Assembly: GCF_000972845.2 (NCBI RefSeq)
Contig: NC_040016.1
Coordinates: forward strand, 14,032,701-14,096,700
Source: Larimichthys crocea
Lineage: Eukaryota > Chordata > Actinopteri > Sciaenidae
Length of the DNA stretch: 64,000 nt
Reading direction: 5' to 3'
Every line of letters begins with the position of its first letter. Position 1 is the first letter of the stretch. Both the position numbers and the translations under genes were made by a program. A model generated the notes under the pieces. It searched no databases. It was not told the DNA's origin and saw only the letters and a list, made by a program, of their open reading frames with translations. Below are positions 62,672-64,000 of this stretch, piece after piece.

Positions 62672-64000
62672 TTATGACAGGAGTAGAACAGCTATTGTGT
62701 GACTGTAATGTTTTGTAAGTTAATTTTGAAGCCTTGTATATGCACCTGTTCTGCCTGTTAAATAACATGCAACAATCAAAATCACAGTATAACTATAACC
62801 CAGTTTATTCCTGTTGAGGTGATGCTGCCACAACCTTCTGAGAGAAAAACAAAATACTATATATTCTAATAAAATTTTATGAATACTCAAAATGATTTAC
62901 TTTTCTCTCAGTCAGTTATAGATGACCTAAGGGGTATTTAAAAGTTCAGAGTCTTGCTCAAGGACAGCTCAGCAGGGCAGATGCTTGCTAACACACTGCC
63001 TGAATCCTTTTGCTGTTGTACATCATTTCAGTGACTTAACATCAGGTTTAGATTAGCACATATAATCAAGTAGAGTAACGTCAAGTCCAGTAGCCTATGG
63101 CAACTAATCAAAACTTATCTGGACCTGAAATTGCCCGTCTATAAGGTTGCTGAGTTCTTGATTGAAATAAGGATAGCTGACATTCGGCAGGTGACATGGT
63201 CCCTCTACTGGCTGCAGGATGCTACGACACACATACTGATAGCTCTAACTGCAAAAAGATGCTGAAAAGCTGCACTGAGAGCATGCACGGCTCAGGTTCA
63301 CATAAGGACGGCGAGCAAAATAAACACCCTAATAAACATAAAACCAGTGGAATTACCACCCAGCACTAAAAGGCTAAAAGACAACCAAACAAACTAACAG
63401 TTACCAATAATTCTCGCGTGTATCTAACAGGAAACACGCCACATTTTATAGGCTTAATGCACCATTGGTAATCAACTACAGTGTGCAAAGTGACGAGCGG
63501 TAGAAAGAAAAAAACAAGAGGAGAGGAAAAGCTTTTATCTTCATGCCCCGTCTCTTCAGACAGATGTGATTATCCATTATTAGATCTCACAGCTCAAATC
63601 CATTTAAGAGAGCTGATTAGAACAATCAGGCTGACTGGCAGGCTGACAAAAGGCATCAACATTTGGTTTATTGAATATGCAAGAAATCATGAAACTTGAT
63701 TACCACTTTAATTGTGAGTTTAAAGCTTAATTATATCTTGGGGTTATTTCAGTAATTTGTTGTAGGCCTCGGCCGTATTTTTCCACGGTGTTTAAAAGGT
63801 GAAGCTTTACTTAATTTCAGAGTCTGATGGGAGTGGATGAGAAGACTTTGAATGTCTGCATCTTAGCTGTGTGTCTATTTCCATCCTCCTGTAACTTGTT
63901 CTTGGAACTGTGTAAGTACATCGAGAGCAACAGTCCTTGTATGTGGCCAATAAAGCTGGTTATGATTATGAGCCTAAGACAAACACAAACACTTTTGGTT
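62634..64000 (-). other. poc1a: poc1a intron upstream of the penultimate WD40 exon (partial)
   Basis: I looked for the preceding WD40 exon here and did not find one, so the rest of the gene must lie beyond the window. The segment 63870-63985 (…AATAAAGCTGGTTATGATTATGA) resembles the 3' tail of a fish retroelement. Confidence 0.7.
62641..62668. repeat. (AC)14 microsatellite at a poc1a splice acceptor
   Basis: On the transcribed (minus) strand this is (GT)14 followed by TTTTCCAG and then the exon, so the repeat ends 7 bases from the exon edge at 62633. Confidence 0.95.

Noticed and set aside
1..64000. Search for a CRISPR array, operon, prophage or other prokaryotic system
   Set aside because: Only spliced vertebrate genes and eukaryotic repeats are present; the regular repeats are microsatellites without spacers.

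Overview
The window is ordinary vertebrate nuclear DNA, almost certainly from a ray-finned (teleost) fish. The reasons are split genes with GT/AG introns, dense CA/GT microsatellites, and many copies of interspersed repeats that I recognise from teleost genomes. No bacterial, viral or plasmid feature is visible, and no CRISPR array or operon.

Two protein genes can be supported, both on the minus strand. (1) A complete dual-specificity MAP-kinase phosphatase, best matched to dusp7, has three coding exons at 15177-14769, 13071-12643 and 10343-10027. All junctions join in frame to give 384 residues, with a rhodanese-like domain, a kinase-interaction motif and an HCxxxxxRS catalytic loop. (2) The 3' half of poc1a, a centriolar WD40 protein, has five coding exons at 62633-62500, 58423-58355, 58128-57979, 43468-43205 and 32381-32271. 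These encode the last two WD40 repeats, a Ser/His-rich linker and the C-terminal POC1 coiled coil. The earlier exons lie beyond position 64000.

Layout: 1-8.4 kb is gene-free DNA with repeats downstream of dusp7; 8.5-10.0 kb is the likely dusp7 3' UTR; 10.0-15.2 kb is the dusp7 coding region; 15.2-15.8 kb is a GC-rich 5' UTR/promoter zone; 15.8-32.0 kb is intergenic and repeat-rich; 32-62.6 kb is poc1a with introns of about 10.8 and 14.5 kb full of microsatellites and repeat relics; 62.6-64 kb is poc1a intron.

The two proteins do not share a pathway. Dusp7 inactivates ERK-type MAP kinases, and Poc1a stabilises centrioles and cilia. Their adjacency and co-orientation match human DUSP7-POC1A on chromosome 3p21. 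It is also the paralogous counterpart of DUSP6-POC1B on chromosome 12, so the pair is an ancient linked block. The most unusual structures are non-coding: a palindrome whose loop is a second copy of nearby flanking DNA (16.3 kb), a 35-bp inverted repeat with a 15-bp duplication in one arm (40.5 kb), a hairpin with AATAAA on both strands (7.3 kb), a (GT)14 tract next to a poc1a splice acceptor, and a UGAUG uORF overlap at the dusp7 start. I found no evidence of an undescribed multi-gene system.
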